Part shown: positions 1-9,160 of the stretch, in pieces
Position numbering within the stretch: the stretch's first letter is position 1
How the letters are laid out: every line of letters starts with the position of its first letter
Source of the DNA: Haliea sp963974125
Lineage (GTDB): Bacteria > Pseudomonadota > Gammaproteobacteria > Pseudomonadales > Halieaceae
Reading direction: 5' to 3'
DNA length: 64,000 nt
Assembly (NCBI GenBank): GCA_963974125.1
Contig: CAXBCH010000004.1
Span: 1-64,000 of the forward strand
Program-made: the position numbers and the translations under genes
Notes under the pieces: model-generated
Told to the model about the DNA's origin: nothing
Database searches by the model: none
Seen by the model: the letters and a program-made list of their open reading frames with translations, nothing else

Positions 1-47
1 CGTTCATTATCCCACGTCGATATCATCCGGTTAAGTCCGACAGGCTG

Positions 48-1556
48 CTAGAGCGAGATCACCGTAGTCTGGGTTTCAGTAAACGCCTTGACCGCGTCCA
101 TGCCGTTTTCCCGGCCCCAGCCGGACTCCTTGAAGCCGCCAAAGGGCAGCGCGGCGTCGATGACGTTGTGGCAATTCACCCATACTGTGCCCGCGCGCAA
201 CCTCGGTGCGAGCTTGTGTACCAGGGAAACGTCCCGCGACCAGATACTGGCCGCCAGCCCGAAGCGGGTATCATTGGCCTGCGCGACCACCTCATCGAGG
301 TCGTCGAAGGGCATCGCGACCAGTACCGGACCAAAGATTTCCTCGCGCACAATCGACATGTCGTGACGGGTATTGACGAAGACCGTGGGATTGACGAAAA
401 ACCCGCTGCTGTCCGGGGTGGTGCCCCCCGCCAGGATGTCAGCGCCGCTTTCCATGCCTGCGGCGATATAGGCGCATACTCGTTCTTGCTGGGTGCGCGA
501 CACCAGTGGCCCGAGTTCCGTGGTGGGGTCCAGCCCCGGCCCCACCTTCATGTTGCGAGCGATATCGGCGACGCCCTCCACGACCTTGTCAAATATCGAG
601 CGGTGCACATAGAGACGTGAGCCTGCGGTACAGACCTGGCCATGGTTGAAGAATATGCCGCTTGCGGCACCGGGTATGGCGATGTCCAGGTCGGCGTCGG
701 GCATGACGATCGCCGGCGACTTGCCACCCAGCTCCAGGGTGACTTTCTTCAGGTTTCCGGTCGCGGCCTGGAGAATCAGGCGACCCACCTCGGTAGAACC
801 GGTGAAGGTCACCTTGTCTATCCCGGGGTGCGAGGAAATGGCGGCTCCCGCGGTGTGGCCGTACCCTGTTACTACATTGACAATGCCAGGGGGAAAGCCT
901 GCCTCCTCGATCAGTTGCGCCATGTACAGGGCAGTCAGCGGTGTTTCCTCTGCCGGCTTGATCACGATGGCACAGCCTGCCGCCAGCGCCGGCGCCAGTT
1001 TCCAGCAAAACAGCAGCGTCGGGAAATTCCACGGAATGATGGCTCCCACCACGCCGATGGGTACATGGTTCGCCCAGGCAAACAGTTCGGTATCGGGCAG
1101 GAAGGGTGCGGACGGTTTCAGGGTGCTGCCATTGAGTTTCGATGGCATCCCGGCCATGAAGCGCACGCAGTCGATGGCGCAGGCAATGTCAACTGCGGCG
1201 GCAATCGCCGCGGACTTGCCGTTGTCGATGGACTCCAGTTCCGCGAGCACGGTAGTGTTGGCTTCCATGAGGTCGGCGAGGCGGTGCAGCAGTCGTTCCC
1301 GCAGTGCAGGTTTCATGGTGCGCCAGCCATGGTCTTCGAATGCCTGGCGGGCCGCGGCCACGGCAGCGTCGATATCGGCGGCATCGCTCTCGGCGACACG
1401 AGTTACTGTCTTGTCTGTGGCCGGGTCCTGTACCGCCAGGGTCTTGCCGCTGGCGGCAGGGTGCCAGTGGCCATTGATGTAATTGTGGTGAGTTGCCTGC
1501 AGGAATTCCCGGGTGGCGGGGTTGATGGAGTCCAGATTATTCATTGCTACGGTCAT
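48..1556 (-). CDS. NAD(P)-dependent aldehyde dehydrogenase, phenylacetaldehyde dehydrogenase-like
   Basis: This is a full-length 502-residue cytosolic aldehyde dehydrogenase that oxidises an aldehyde to the carboxylic acid. The family active site is complete: PWNFP with Asn177, Lys200 for cofactor binding, general base Glu275 in LELGGKSP, and nucleophile Cys309 in FFNHGQVCTAGSR. The C-terminal stretch with VNCHNVIDAALPFGG resembles FeaB-type phenylacetaldehyde dehydrogenases more than betaine aldehyde dehydrogenases. The start has GGAGAA about 8 bases upstream; a second Met at residue 5 is possible. It is transcribed away from the TonB receptor and qhp operon. By context it would take the aldehyde released by the amine dehydrogenase. 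The enzyme class is certain; the substrate is inferred. Confidence 0.93.
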   Translation of the reverse strand: MTVAMNNLDSINPATREFLQATHHNYINGHWHPAASGKTLAVQDPATDKTVTRVAESDAADIDAAVAAARQAFEDHGWRTMKPALRERLLHRLADLMEANTTVLAELESIDNGKSAAIAAAVDIACAIDCVRFMAGMPSKLNGSTLKPSAPFLPDTELFAWANHVPIGVVGAIIPWNFPTLLFCWKLAPALAAGCAIVIKPAEETPLTALYMAQLIEEAGFPPGIVNVVTGYGHTAGAAISSHPGIDKVTFTGSTEVGRLILQAATGNLKKVTLELGGKSPAIVMPDADLDIAIPGAASGIFFNHGQVCTAGSRLYVHRSIFDKVVEGVADIARNMKVGPGLDPTTELGPLVSRTQQERVCAYIAAGMESGADILAGGTTPDSSGFFVNPTVFVNTRHDMSIVREEIFGPVLVAMPFDDLDEVVAQANDTRFGLAASIWSRDVSLVHKLAPRLRAGTVWVNCHNVIDAALPFGGFKESGWGRENGMDAVKAFTETQTTVISL

Positions 1557-1625
1557 TACGGCTTTCTCCGCTGGTTATTTGCCGAAACCTGTTGCCTTGC
1601 GGGCAGCTGTGCGTCGGTTTGATTC

Positions 1626-1653
1626 AGCATAGAGCCTGGCGAACAAAGGTAAA
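1626..1653 (-). promoter_or_regulatory. Candidate sigma70 promoter for the aldehyde dehydrogenase gene
   Basis: On the minus strand TTTACC (1648-1653) and TATGCT (1626-1631) are 16 bases apart, about 70 bases upstream of the start codon at 1556. The -35 matches consensus at four of six positions, so the call is tentative. It lies in the 302-base divergent gap 1557-1858. Apart from the repeat array at 1648-1668 and the receptor ribosome binding site, nothing else recognisable was seen in that gap. Confidence 0.35.
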
Positions 1654-1668
1654 TAGTACCGAGGTACC
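1648..1668. promoter_or_regulatory. Candidate operator: three alternating GGTA/TACC half-sites
   Basis: GGTA (1648), TACC (1657), GGTA (1663) and the overlapping TACC (1665) form nested inverted repeats, including the 8-base palindrome AGGTACCT at 1662-1669. The array overlaps the -35 of the proposed aldehyde dehydrogenase promoter and sits between the two divergent genes. No regulator is identified; the motif may be chance. Confidence 0.25.
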
Positions 1669-1858
1669 TGACTGGCGCCCGCTACGCCTGCGTGCCTGAT
1701 ACTTTAGTAGCAGGTTTTTCCACGTCATGCTCCCTTTGGCCAATTGTCGCCGGTATCCGCGCCTGTCTACCCTGCATGAAGCTGGTTGGAGGGGGCAGTG
1801 GAAGCTGCGGAATGACCAGCGTTGGAGCAGACGACACAATAACCGGAGATATCATTCC

Positions 1859-4084
1859 ATGATCAGATCGAAGCCAGGTTTACTCGCGCTCGCAACATCC
1901 CTTGCCGTGGCGCCTGCGTTGCTGCAGGCGTCGGTACTCGAGGAAGTGTTCGTGACCGCCACCAAGCGCCAGCAAAGCGCCCAGGACGTGGGTATCGCCA
2001 TTTCTGCCTACACCGGCAACCAGTTGGAGCAGCTTGGTTTCGACAACGCCCAGCAGGTCACTGCAATGGCGCCGGGGGTGCACACCATCCAGCCCAACGG
2101 CGAAGCCAACTACGCCATCGCAATACGCGGCGTCGCCTCCAGCGACTTCACCACCAATGTAGAGAGTCCGGTGGCGCTCTATGTTGACGAGGTCTATGTC
2201 AGCCAGATGTCGGGCGCCGGTTTCATGTTGTTCGACATGGAGCGGGTGGAAATACTGCGTGGACCCCAGGGCACCCTGTTCGGCCGCAATGCCACGGGTG
2301 GCCTGGTGCACTACATTACCCGCAAACCGACCGCCGAGTTCGACGGCTACCTGAAGGGAACGGTTGGTGATTATGATCAATACAAGATCGAGGGGGCGGT
2401 CGGGGGCGGTAACGAGACAGTTTCCGCACGTCTGACAGCGTCCTACCACGAGAATGAGGGCTACATCACCAACCGCCTGGACCCGGGCAACAAGCTCAAC
2501 AATGCCGATGACCTAGCGGTACGGCTGCAGGTGTTGTTCTCGCCCCGGGAGAACCTCGATATCCTGTTCAACGCGCGGATGTCCGAGCAGGATATCCGCA
2601 CCGGCTTCTTCGAGAATGTTTCGTCCATACGCACCGGTGAACTGACCCCGGGTGAGTTCAACCCGGTGCTTGGATACATCGACAACGATGGTGATGTCTA
2701 CGCCGGTGACTACGACGATCCCGGCTTCAACGACCTGGAAACCAACGGCTTCAGTGCCACTCTCAACTGGCAGTTCGACAATTTCAACCTGACATCGATC
2801 AGCGATATCTCCAATGTGGAGCGTGCTTACGTCGAAGACTCCGACGCGTCGCCGGAGTCGGTATTCAATTTGTTCCTGTTGACGGATGCCGAGCAGTTAT
2901 CGCAGGAGTTGCGTATTGATGGTGAAACCGAGAGCTTCAACTGGGTGGCCGGTCTCTACTACATGGACCTCAAGATAAAGGATGCCAACGGGGCCATTAC
3001 CGAGCCCTTCATCGGCCCGGTCTACGATGAAATTGGCATTGGTCGGACACCGGGCGCGGAGGCCGGACTCGACAACCCCTACCGTTCCGATCTGGAGTCC
3101 ATTTCCCTGTTCGGGCAAGTGGATGTCCCGCTCGGCAATGACCTGACCCTGATCGTCGGCGGCCGCTACATCCAGGATGAAAAGGACTTCGCCTACGCCA
3201 CCAAAGCCGTCGAGTTCCTGGAACCCGACTCCCGGGCACTGAACGCGGGTAGCAATGTCGCCAATGTGGTTGAGCTCGCGGCCTATGAAGGTAGTCGCAA
3301 AGACAATGAGTGGTCGGCAAGACTGCAGCTGGACTGGATGGCCAGTGACGACTTGCTGGTATACGGGGGCTGGAACCGCGGGGTTCGCGGGGGCGGCTTC
3401 AATGCACCGATCTTCCCGTTGTCGCCGCCGCTGGACTACGACGACCCCACCATGTCCTATGACCCCGAGCAGCTGGACGCCTTTGAAATCGGCTTCAAGA
3501 GTACCCTGGCTGACGGCCGCGCACAGCTGAACGGTGCCGTGTACTACTACGATTACAGGGATTATCAGGCCTTCAACATCGTTGGTATCGATACCCTCAC
3601 CATCAACACCGATGCGGAGAGTATGGGTGCGGAGCTGGAGCTGCAGGCCAACCCCATGCCCGGGCTGGATATTCTGCTGGGGGCGGCGTGGAATGATATT
3701 GACGTGGACCTCGATGGCCGCAGTGTGTCCTCGGTGCAATCCCCGGAATGGAACCTGAACGCTCTGGTACGCTATGAGTGGCCGGCGTTCGGTGGCAAGC
3801 TCGCGGTACAGGCGGATGCGGTCTACCGTTCCGAACACTATTTCGCCCTGACCGAGGCGGAGACCGTGACCGAAACAGGCTATACGGTTACCAATGCGTC
3901 ACTGTCCTGGACGTCGGAAGATCTGCGCTGGCAGGCAACGGCTTTCGTCAAGAACCTGACCGACGAGGAATACCTGGTGCAGACGTTTGACCTTTCCGGA
4001 CTGGATGTATTTGGCATGACCGAGCAGTACTATGGCAAGCCACGCTGGTGGGGCATGTCCCTGCGCTATAACTGGGGCGGATAA
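1859..4084 (+). CDS. TonB-dependent outer-membrane receptor
   Basis: The predicted 741-residue protein is an outer-membrane gated beta-barrel for TonB-energised uptake. The start at 1859 is chosen because CCGGAG lies just upstream and a signal peptide follows directly (basic MIRSK, hydrophobic LLALATSLAVAPALL, cleavage near QAS). A TonB-box-like EEVFVTATKR comes next. The plug domain contains ALYVDEVYV and VEILRGPQGTLFGRNATGG, and the barrel ends in an aromatic-rich strand (MSLRYNW). The first acyl-CoA synthetase follows after 36 bases, so both probably belong to the amine operon. The ligand is unknown; an amine-bearing aromatic or a metal complex needed by the hemoprotein are guesses. Confidence 0.92.
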   Translation: MIRSKPGLLALATSLAVAPALLQASVLEEVFVTATKRQQSAQDVGIAISAYTGNQLEQLGFDNAQQVTAMAPGVHTIQPNGEANYAIAIRGVASSDFTTNVESPVALYVDEVYVSQMSGAGFMLFDMERVEILRGPQGTLFGRNATGGLVHYITRKPTAEFDGYLKGTVGDYDQYKIEGAVGGGNETVSARLTASYHENEGYITNRLDPGNKLNNADDLAVRLQVLFSPRENLDILFNARMSEQDIRTGFFENVSSIRTGELTPGEFNPVLGYIDNDGDVYAGDYDDPGFNDLETNGFSATLNWQFDNFNLTSISDISNVERAYVEDSDASPESVFNLFLLTDAEQLSQELRIDGETESFNWVAGLYYMDLKIKDANGAITEPFIGPVYDEIGIGRTPGAEAGLDNPYRSDLESISLFGQVDVPLGNDLTLIVGGRYIQDEKDFAYATKAVEFLEPDSRALNAGSNVANVVELAAYEGSRKDNEWSARLQLDWMASDDLLVYGGWNRGVRGGGFNAPIFPLSPPLDYDDPTMSYDPEQLDAFEIGFKSTLADGRAQLNGAVYYYDYRDYQAFNIVGIDTLTINTDAESMGAELELQANPMPGLDILLGAAWNDIDVDLDGRSVSSVQSPEWNLNALVRYEWPAFGGKLAVQADAVYRSEHYFALTEAETVTETGYTVTNASLSWTSEDLRWQATAFVKNLTDEEYLVQTFDLSGLDVFGMTEQYYGKPRWWGMSLRYNWGG

Positions 4085-4120
4085 GCACAACCACAACCTG
4101 CAACGGAGAGCATAACAATA

Positions 4121-5740
4121 ATGCCAGAACACGATTACCAGACCGCCTACAGGGAGTTCCAGTGGCCGCGTCCGGAGTACTTCAATTTTGCCGCTGACGT
4201 GGTGGATTACTGGGCGACACAGAATCCGGACAAGCTGGCACTGCTGTGGGTGGATGACGAAGGGCATGAGGAGCGACGCACTTTCGCCCAGATAGCGGAA
4301 AGTTCCTGTCGTGTCGCCAATCTGCTGTCGGCGGCGGGAGTCAGGCGGGGCGATTATGTGCTCATGATCCTGGGACGGCAGATTGCCTGGTGGGAGGTGT
4401 TTACCGCCGCCCTGCGCATGGGTGCCGTTATCAGCCCCGGTACCACTCAGCTGTCGGCCAAGGATATCGCCTACCGGGGCGCGGCCGCGGCTGCGACCTG
4501 CGTGGTCACCGACAGCGCCAATGCCGGCAAGGTCGACGAGGTGCTGGCCGATCTGCCCGCACTGCGGGCACGGGTGCTGGTGGATGGAGCTCGCGAAGGC
4601 TGGATAGACTATCGTGACGCAGTGCCCCGTCAGTCCGTGAGCTTTGCGGCGGTTGCAAGCCTGGCAAGCGACGAGGCCATGTGCTATTTCACTTCCGGCA
4701 CCACAGGCTTTCCCAAAATGTGCCTGCACAGTCACGGTTACGGCCTGGCACACCAGACTACCGGCAAGTACTGGCTGGACCTGGGGCCGGATGACCTGCA
4801 CTGGAACTGCTCCGATACCGGCTGGGCGAAGGCGGCCTGGAGCAGCTACTTCGGACCCTGGTACCAGGGTGCGGCCCTGTTCGTGCACCACAGCGCCAGC
4901 TTCAACCCACAGCGAACCCTGGAGCTGTTGTCGCAGTATCCGGTGACCACCTTCTGCGGCGCTCCCACGATCTACCGGATGTTCGTCCAGCAACCCCTGG
5001 AAAACTATCGCTTCGCCGCCCTGCGGCATTGCGTGGGCGCGGGTGAGCCGCTGAACCCGGAAGTTATCGGTGCGTGGCAGCGTCATACCGGAATCGTTAT
5101 CCACGATGGCTACGGGCAAACGGAGACCGTACTGCTGTGTGGCAACTATCGCGGGATGGAGCCGCGCTATGGTTCCATGGGCAAGCCGGCGCCGGGTATT
5201 GACCTGCAGGTTATCGACGATGACGGCAATGTTGTGGCCCCGGGGGTAGAGGGAGACCTCGCGGTTCGGGTCCGGCCGGAGCCGCCGCTGGGGCTCTTCG
5301 TCGGCTACAAGGGGGAGGCGGACAAGACCGCCCGCAGTTTCCGCGGGGACTGGTATATCACCGGAGACCGGGCCCGCGTGGATGATGATGCCTACTTCTG
5401 GTTTGTCAGCCGTGCCGATGATGTCATTCTTTCGGCGGGTTACCGGATCGGTCCGTTTGAGGTGGAAAGCGCCCTGATCGAACACCCGGCCGTGGCCGAG
5501 TCTGCGGTAGTCGCGAGTCCGGATGAGCAGCGCGGAGAAGTCGTCAAGGCCTTTGTTGTGCTGGCGCCGGGGCATGAACCTGGCGAGGCGTTGAGTCGGG
5601 AGCTGCAGGACCATGTGAAAGCGGTCACCGCGCCCTACAAATACCCACGCCGCATCGAGTTCGTCGCGGAGTTGCCCAAGACCGTCAGCGGCAAGATCCG
5701 TCGGGTGGAGCTGCGCGAGAAGGAGTGGGGCAGGGCTTGA
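4121..5740 (+). CDS. AMP-dependent acyl-CoA synthetase, medium-chain/acetyl-CoA synthetase-like
   Basis: This is a 539-residue ATP-dependent acyl-CoA ligase of the ANL superfamily, which activates a carboxylic acid through an acyl-adenylate. Visible motifs are the phosphate loop TSGTTGFPK (from residue 191), the DGYGQTET adenylate motif, the ITGDRA hinge-region Asp and the C-terminal catalytic Lys in KTVSGKIRR. Overall sequence resembles medium-chain acyl-CoA synthetases rather than true acetate enzymes. The start has ACGGAGAG upstream. It lies between the receptor and a second ligase, so it probably activates the acid produced from the oxidised amine. The specific acid cannot be read from the sequence. 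Confidence 0.9.
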   Translation: MPEHDYQTAYREFQWPRPEYFNFAADVVDYWATQNPDKLALLWVDDEGHEERRTFAQIAESSCRVANLLSAAGVRRGDYVLMILGRQIAWWEVFTAALRMGAVISPGTTQLSAKDIAYRGAAAAATCVVTDSANAGKVDEVLADLPALRARVLVDGAREGWIDYRDAVPRQSVSFAAVASLASDEAMCYFTSGTTGFPKMCLHSHGYGLAHQTTGKYWLDLGPDDLHWNCSDTGWAKAAWSSYFGPWYQGAALFVHHSASFNPQRTLELLSQYPVTTFCGAPTIYRMFVQQPLENYRFAALRHCVGAGEPLNPEVIGAWQRHTGIVIHDGYGQTETVLLCGNYRGMEPRYGSMGKPAPGIDLQVIDDDGNVVAPGVEGDLAVRVRPEPPLGLFVGYKGEADKTARSFRGDWYITGDRARVDDDAYFWFVSRADDVILSAGYRIGPFEVESALIEHPAVAESAVVASPDEQRGEVVKAFVVLAPGHEPGEALSRELQDHVKAVTAPYKYPRRIEFVAELPKTVSGKIRRVELREKEWGRA

Positions 5741-5772
5741 GCGAACACATGGTGGCAATCTCCCGGGGAGGC

Positions 5773-5788
5773 GCTGCCCGGGGGCAGC
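5773..5788 (+). other. GC-rich intergenic hairpin between the two ligase genes
   Basis: GCTGCC (5773-5778) and GGCAGC (5783-5788) form a perfect 6-base stem around CGGG, extendable by GAG/CTC across a two-base bulge. It sits in the 77-base gap between the ligase genes. There is no T-tract, so it is not an intrinsic terminator; it could affect mRNA stability. Confidence 0.3.
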
Positions 5789-5817
5789 CTCGCCAACAGG
5801 ACAGGATATACAGAACA

Positions 5818-7524
5818 ATGAACAGGCAACTTGCACTCAGTGCAGAGAATGGCCCCACGGACCAGCCTCTGCTCTACCAGACCATCGGTGAGGCCTTTGA
5901 TGCGACGGTCGCGCGATTCCCGGATCACGAAGCCCTGGTGGTCCGGCATCAGGAGGTGCGCTGGAGTTATCGCGAGTACCAGCAGCGTGTGGATGACCTC
6001 GCCTGCGGGCTGCTGGCCCTGGGCGTGGAAGCGGGAGAACGGGTCGGGATCTGGGGGCCGAATTCCAGCGAGTGGTGCCTGACCCAGTTCGCCACCGCAA
6101 AAATTGGCGCCATCATGGTGTGCATCAATCCCGCTTATCGCCTTTATGAGCTGGAATATGCGCTGAACAAGGTGCAGTGTCGAACGCTCATCACCGCCGA
6201 TCGCTTCAAGACCAGCGACTACCTGGGCATGCTGCAGACTCTCGCACCCGAACTGGAGAGCTGTGCGGCAGGCGCGCTGCACTCACAGCGCTTGCCGGAC
6301 CTGCAGCGGGTGATCAGGATGGGGGCGGACAGCACGCCGGGCATGTTCAATTTTGCCGCGGTCTGTGCCAGCGGTGTCGGTACAGACCGCCGGGCACTGC
6401 GGCAGCGGGCGGAGTCGCTGTCGCCAGCTGATGCGATCAATATACAGTTCACCAGCGGTACTACCGGCAACCCCAAGGGTGCCACTCTCACCCATCTCAA
6501 TATCCTCAACAACGGCAAGCTCGTCGGCGATGGCATGCGCCTGACGGAGCACGACCGACTGTGCATTCCGGTGCCCCTGTACCACTGCTTCGGCATGGTG
6601 ATGGGTAACCTGGCGTGCATCACCCACGGTACGGCCGCGGTATTTCCGGGCGAGGCCTTTGACCCGGCGGCGACGCTGGCGACTGTGGCGGAGGAGCGCT
6701 GTACGGCACTGCATGGCGTCCCCACCATGTTCATTGCCGAACTCGACCTCCCCGATTTCAACGACTACGATCTCGGCAGTTTGCGCACCGGGATCATGGC
6801 GGGTGCCACCTGCCCGGTGGAGGTCATGAAGCGGGTGGTAAGCAAAATGCACATGGAGGATGTGCTCATAGCCTACGGCCAGACCGAGACCAGCCCCGTC
6901 AATCACATGACCTCGGCCGACGACTCCATCGACAAGCGCGTCAGCACGGTTGGCCGCCCGGCGCCCCATTGCGAGATCAAGATCGTCGATGCTGACGGCG
7001 AGATCGTGCCGGTAGGCGAGAAGGGTGAGATTTGCTGCCGGGGCTATGGGGTCATGCGGGGTTACTGGGATGACCCGGAGCGCACTGCGGAGACCATCGA
7101 TCGCGATGGCTGGCTGCATTCCGGGGATATCGGCGTCATGGATGCGGAGGGCTATACCCAGGTCACGGGCCGGATCAAGGACATGATCATCCGCGGTGGC
7201 GAGAACATCTACCCGCGCGAGGTCGAGGAGTTTCTCTACACCCATCCAGAAATCCAGGAAGCGCAGGTCTTCGGGGTCGCTGACCATCGCTACGGCGAGC
7301 AGGTCTGCGCCTGGATCAAGCTGCGGGAGGGCTCTTCCGTGGAGGTGGAGCATATCCTGGAATACTGTGCCGGGCAGATCACCCATTTCAAGGTTCCGCG
7401 GCATGTGCGCCTGGTGGACGAATTCCCCATGACCGTGACCGGCAAGATCCAGAAATTCCTCATGCGGGAGCACATGTCCCGCGAACTGGGTATTGAGACA
7501 GGTAATCCTGGAGACGAAACGTGA
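5818..7524 (+). CDS. AMP-binding fatty acyl-CoA synthetase family protein
   Basis: A second ANL-superfamily ligase, 568 residues from the ATG at 5818, which has ACAGGACAGG upstream. The reading frame stays open upstream but that part looks non-coding. Motifs are TSGTTGNPKG (from residue 212), AYGQTETSP, the HSGDIG and GRIKDMIIRGGENIYP core motifs, and the C-terminal TGKIQKF with the adenylation Lys. It belongs to the FadD-like branch and differs from the preceding ligase, so the two may act on different acids. Its stop overlaps the GTG start of qhpA by four bases (GTGA), which indicates translational coupling to the amine dehydrogenase genes. Confidence 0.9.
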   Translation: MNRQLALSAENGPTDQPLLYQTIGEAFDATVARFPDHEALVVRHQEVRWSYREYQQRVDDLACGLLALGVEAGERVGIWGPNSSEWCLTQFATAKIGAIMVCINPAYRLYELEYALNKVQCRTLITADRFKTSDYLGMLQTLAPELESCAAGALHSQRLPDLQRVIRMGADSTPGMFNFAAVCASGVGTDRRALRQRAESLSPADAINIQFTSGTTGNPKGATLTHLNILNNGKLVGDGMRLTEHDRLCIPVPLYHCFGMVMGNLACITHGTAAVFPGEAFDPAATLATVAEERCTALHGVPTMFIAELDLPDFNDYDLGSLRTGIMAGATCPVEVMKRVVSKMHMEDVLIAYGQTETSPVNHMTSADDSIDKRVSTVGRPAPHCEIKIVDADGEIVPVGEKGEICCRGYGVMRGYWDDPERTAETIDRDGWLHSGDIGVMDAEGYTQVTGRIKDMIIRGGENIYPREVEEFLYTHPEIQEAQVFGVADHRYGEQVCAWIKLREGSSVEVEHILEYCAGQITHFKVPRHVRLVDEFPMTVTGKIQKFLMREHMSRELGIETGNPGDET

Positions 7525-9140
7525 CCAACAAGACTCGATTGATTTCTTCACTGGTGGCGGCAGTATTGCTCGCGTGTCACCTGGGTGCACAGGCCGCAGG
7601 GTCGGCGGAAGCCATCATGGCGGCGAGCTGCGGCGGCTGTCACAGCCAGGATGACAGCGGCCGCTGGAGTCGCATCAGCGAACAACGCAAGACTCCCGAG
7701 GGCTGGCAGATGACGCTGGTGCGCATGCAGGAGATACACGGCGCCAGCATCGTTGACCCCGCAGGTGGCGAAGCCGGTGCCGCGATGCGCACGCTGGTCC
7801 GGCACCTGGCCGACACCCAGGGCCTGACTCCGGCTGAAAGCGCCCCCTGGCGCTATGTGCTGGAGCGTGAACTCAATACCGTTGAACAGCATGATTCTGC
7901 GATGTTCACGGAAATGTGCGCGCGCTGCCACTCGGGTGCAAGGGTTGGTCTGCAACGCCGCAGTGAAGAGGAGTGGCGTCATCTGGTGCACTTCCACCTG
8001 GGCCAGTTCCCCTCGGCCGAGTACTCGCTCATGGGGCGGGACCGGGACTGGCTGGGTATCGCCCTCAGCGACATGGTGCCCTGGCTGGCGCGGGAGTTTG
8101 CCCTGGACAGCGATGCCTGGACGCAGTGGCAGGCCCTGCCGCGGGAGTCGTTTGCGGGACGCTGGCGGGTGAGCGGGCACATGCCTGGCAAGGGGCTGTT
8201 TGCGGGCAACATGGTAGTGACGGACGGCAGTGACGGTGACTACCAGGTGGAGCTTGAGGGTGCGTTCGAATCCGGGGAGCCACTGGCGGGTGCCGGCAAG
8301 GCGCTGGTCTACAGTGGTCATGAGTGGCGCGCCAGCCTGACCCTGGACGGTGAGGTCTACCAACAGGTACTGATGGCGGAGCCCGGCAGCGGCCAGCTCG
8401 ACGGCCGCATGTTCCGTCGCGACAACGTCGAATGGGGCTTGCGCATGCAGGCTGCCCGGTTGGACGGTGATGCCCGGATAATGGCCATGCAGCCATCCTA
8501 TATCCGTGCAGGTACCGAGCAGCAACTGCTGTTGGTGGGTGCCGGGCTGGACCCGGAAGCCGGGATTGGCCTGGGCGCGGGGCTGGAAATCCTTGCTGTC
8601 ACCGACCGCAGCGTCGACGGCATGCTGTTGCAGGTCCGGGCCGCAGCGGACGCAGCGGAGGGGACGCGTGCCATTAGTGTCGGCGAGGTCGGCGCAGAAG
8701 GGCTGGTGACGGTCTATCACTCCCTGGACCGGGTTGCAGTAGAGCCCGCCTACGCGGTGGCACGGGTGGGCGGCAACGGTGGTTCACAGCCGGTGGTGGA
8801 GGCCATGTTCGACGCTATTGGTTTCAGCGACGGACCCGATGGTGAAGCCGGTACCGCGGATGATATCAGGGTGGGGCCGCTGCCGGCCAAGTGGTCGGTT
8901 GCCCCCTTCGATGCGCAGGCCGCGGCGGATGAGGATGTACGTTTTGCCGGCGCCATGGACGCGGACTCGGGGGTGTTCACACCGGGAGCTGCAGGCCCGA
9001 ATCCCGAGCGCAAGTACCAGACCAACAATGCGGGCAACCTGAAGGTGCTGGCGACTGTTGCGCAGGAAGATGCTCTCCTCGATGCCGAGGGCCAACTTAT
9101 AGTGACTGTACAGCGCTGGAACAATCCACCCATACGCTAG
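7521..9140 (+). CDS. qhpA: Quinohemoprotein amine dehydrogenase alpha subunit (diheme cytochrome c)
   Basis: This is the 539-residue periplasmic alpha subunit of quinohemoprotein amine dehydrogenase, which carries two c-type hemes and passes electrons from the quinone cofactor to a periplasmic acceptor. A Sec signal peptide covers about residues 1-25 (hydrophobic core, AQA end). Heme motifs are CGGCH at 37-41 and CARCH at 133-137. The remainder is beta-rich, as in the alpha subunits of this family. The start codon is GTG, overlapping the upstream ligase stop. Identity is secured by the following genes for the radical-SAM enzyme, gamma and beta subunits. The amine substrate is not determined by the sequence. 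Confidence 0.95.
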   Translation: MTNKTRLISSLVAAVLLACHLGAQAAGSAEAIMAASCGGCHSQDDSGRWSRISEQRKTPEGWQMTLVRMQEIHGASIVDPAGGEAGAAMRTLVRHLADTQGLTPAESAPWRYVLERELNTVEQHDSAMFTEMCARCHSGARVGLQRRSEEEWRHLVHFHLGQFPSAEYSLMGRDRDWLGIALSDMVPWLAREFALDSDAWTQWQALPRESFAGRWRVSGHMPGKGLFAGNMVVTDGSDGDYQVELEGAFESGEPLAGAGKALVYSGHEWRASLTLDGEVYQQVLMAEPGSGQLDGRMFRRDNVEWGLRMQAARLDGDARIMAMQPSYIRAGTEQQLLLVGAGLDPEAGIGLGAGLEILAVTDRSVDGMLLQVRAAADAAEGTRAISVGEVGAEGLVTVYHSLDRVAVEPAYAVARVGGNGGSQPVVEAMFDAIGFSDGPDGEAGTADDIRVGPLPAKWSVAPFDAQAAADEDVRFAGAMDADSGVFTPGAAGPNPERKYQTNNAGNLKVLATVAQEDALLDAEGQLIVTVQRWNNPPIR

Positions 9141-9160
9141 TTTACCGGGGAGCAACCACC

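Noticed and set aside
3899..5836. 645-codon open frame antisense to the first acyl-CoA synthetase
   Set aside because: Antisense frame of a well-supported gene in GC-rich DNA; Arg/Gly/His-rich composition and no recognisable motif.
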